In this document: positions 30,907 to 31,513 of the stretch, piece after piece
Numbering within the stretch: the stretch's first letter is position 1
Layout: every line of letters starts with the position of its first letter
Assembly (NCBI GenBank): GCA_900548615.1
Contig: URKW01000012.1
Span: 1 to 31,513 of the forward strand
Length of the DNA: 31,513 nucleotides
Origin: an uncultured Eubacteriales bacterium
Lineage (GTDB): Bacteria > Bacillota > Clostridia > Oscillospirales > Oscillospiraceae
Reading direction: 5' to 3'
Translations under genes and position numbers: made by a program
Notes under the pieces: generated by a model
What the model was told of the DNA's origin: nothing
The model's database searches: none
The model's input: only the letters and a program-made list of their open reading frames with translations

Positions 30907-31513
30907 GCAACGGGGACGGTGCGGGCCGCCAGCGCGGCGGCCTCTGCCGGATCGTGGCAGGCCATCACCAGCGTTTTCTGCGGCCCCACCGCCCGGTCAA
31001 TGGCGGCCAGACAACGGGCCTTTGCGGCATCGTCCAGGCCGGTCAGCGCCACAAAGGCGTCCATATCGGTGATGCGCTCCTCGCTCAGCAGCTCGGCATC
31101 CGCACCGTCGCCGTGGATGACCAGCACGCCGGGGAACTTCTCGCTCATCTCCTGGCAGCGGGCCGCATCGCTGTCGATGACGGTCACCCGCTTCTGGATG
31201 TCCTGCAATTCCTTGACGAGGTAGTAGGTCATCCGGCTTGCGCCGACGATCATCACGTTGTTGGCCTTTGCTTTGAAGAGGTTCAGCTTGCGGAAGAAGG
31301 ATTCCAGATCCCGGGCCGAGGCCGTCAGGTAGATCTTGTCCCCGGCCCGCAGCGTAAACATACCCGTGGGGATGATCGTCTCGCTGCCGCGGGCGACGGC
31401 GCAGATCAGAATTTTGACCCGGATGTTGCGGTACAGGTCCGACAGCTGCAAGCCCACCAGCGGGTTGTCGTCGGCCAGGCGGTACTCGATCAGCTCAAAC
31501 CGCTGGCGGCAGA
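30903..31513 (-). CDS. trkA: TrkA-like K+ uptake regulator, partial, truncated C-terminus
   Basis: The 3' 202 codons of a gene that runs off the window; the frame is open to the edge (FELIEYRLADDNPLVGLQL...), so the GTG at 31457 is not the start. The first part is an RCK_C domain (about 31500-31290). It is followed by an RCK_N nucleotide-binding domain with NNVMIVGASRMTYYLVKEL (a variant of GxGxxG), the acidic VIDSD after the second strand, and VIHGDGADAELL. TrkA normally has RCK_N-RCK_C twice. Here the chain ends shortly after the second RCK_N (ACHDPAEAAALAARTVPVA), so the last RCK_C is missing. TrkA gates Trk K+ channels by NAD(H) binding. Whether this short form works is open. Confidence 0.82.
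   Translation of the reverse strand, partial: CRQRFELIEYRLADDNPLVGLQLSDLYRNIRVKILICAVARGSETIIPTGMFTLRAGDKIYLTASARDLESFFRKLNLFKAKANNVMIVGASRMTYYLVKELQDIQKRVTVIDSDAARCQEMSEKFPGVLVIHGDGADAELLSEERITDMDAFVALTGLDDAAKARCLAAIDRAVGPQKTLVMACHDPAEAAALAARTVPVA

Noticed and set aside
1..31513. CRISPR arrays, tRNA or rRNA genes, phage or insertion-sequence genes
   Set aside because: No regularly spaced direct repeats, cloverleaf sequences with CCA-type ends, rRNA words or transposase/integrase motifs were seen on either strand.

Overview
The window is most likely chromosomal DNA from a GC-rich, anaerobic, Gram-positive gut bacterium of the Oscillospiraceae / Eubacteriales (Flavonifractor-Oscillibacter-Lawsonibacter-Dysosmobacter type). 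The evidence is strong AGGAGG ribosome binding sites, consensus sigma-A promoters with 17-bp spacers, a T-box leader, a two-gene SMS/SUF-like Fe-S system, a giant acyl-CoA dehydratase activase-like protein, a K+-dependent membrane pyrophosphatase, MerR-GyrI and Rrf2 regulators, and a palindromic intergenic repeat of a type I associate with this family. The genus cannot be fixed from sequence alone. I see no rRNA, tRNA, CRISPR array, insertion sequence or phage gene.

Layout. Bases 1-1480: intergenic hairpins, a repeat fragment, an HD-domain hydrolase, a small unknown protein (both minus strand) and a compound palindromic repeat. 1416-3760: Rrf2 regulator followed by the smsC-smsB pair. 3756-7985 (minus): 1409-aa double-ASKHA activase-like protein. 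8164-9830: ychF, then a decayed EamA-type transporter gene with an internal deletion and a frameshift. 9993-12180: APC amino-acid permease and a Gph-like HAD phosphatase. 12199-14394: T-box leader and threonyl-tRNA synthetase without a TGS domain.

14632-21938 is the most interesting block. It encodes a DUF3798-like lipoprotein, an RbsA-like double ATPase, two RbsC-like permeases, a small membrane-anchored protein (probably DUF6672) and an aminoacyl-histidine dipeptidase (PepD). They lie head to tail, with strong hairpins lacking U-tracts at two junctions. This looks like a complete importer of unknown substrate coupled to a cytoplasmic dipeptidase. It is followed by a TAXI-type TRAP transporter (binding protein plus fused DctQM permease) and a membrane pyrophosphatase, a primary ion pump. 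The long AT-rich leaders of these three transcription units share a recurring TTGTG-type motif, which suggests common control.

27980-31513: a MerR-GyrI regulator with a 19-bp-spacer promoter and a dyad in the spacer; a large lipoprotein (minus) carrying an HEIWH zinc-protease motif and otherwise unrecognised; and the 3' part of a TrkA-like K+ uptake regulator (minus, running off the window) that ends without its second RCK_C domain.

Promoters are compact. In three places the promoter of a gene overlaps the end of the gene before it, and in two of these the transcript would begin directly with a hairpin.
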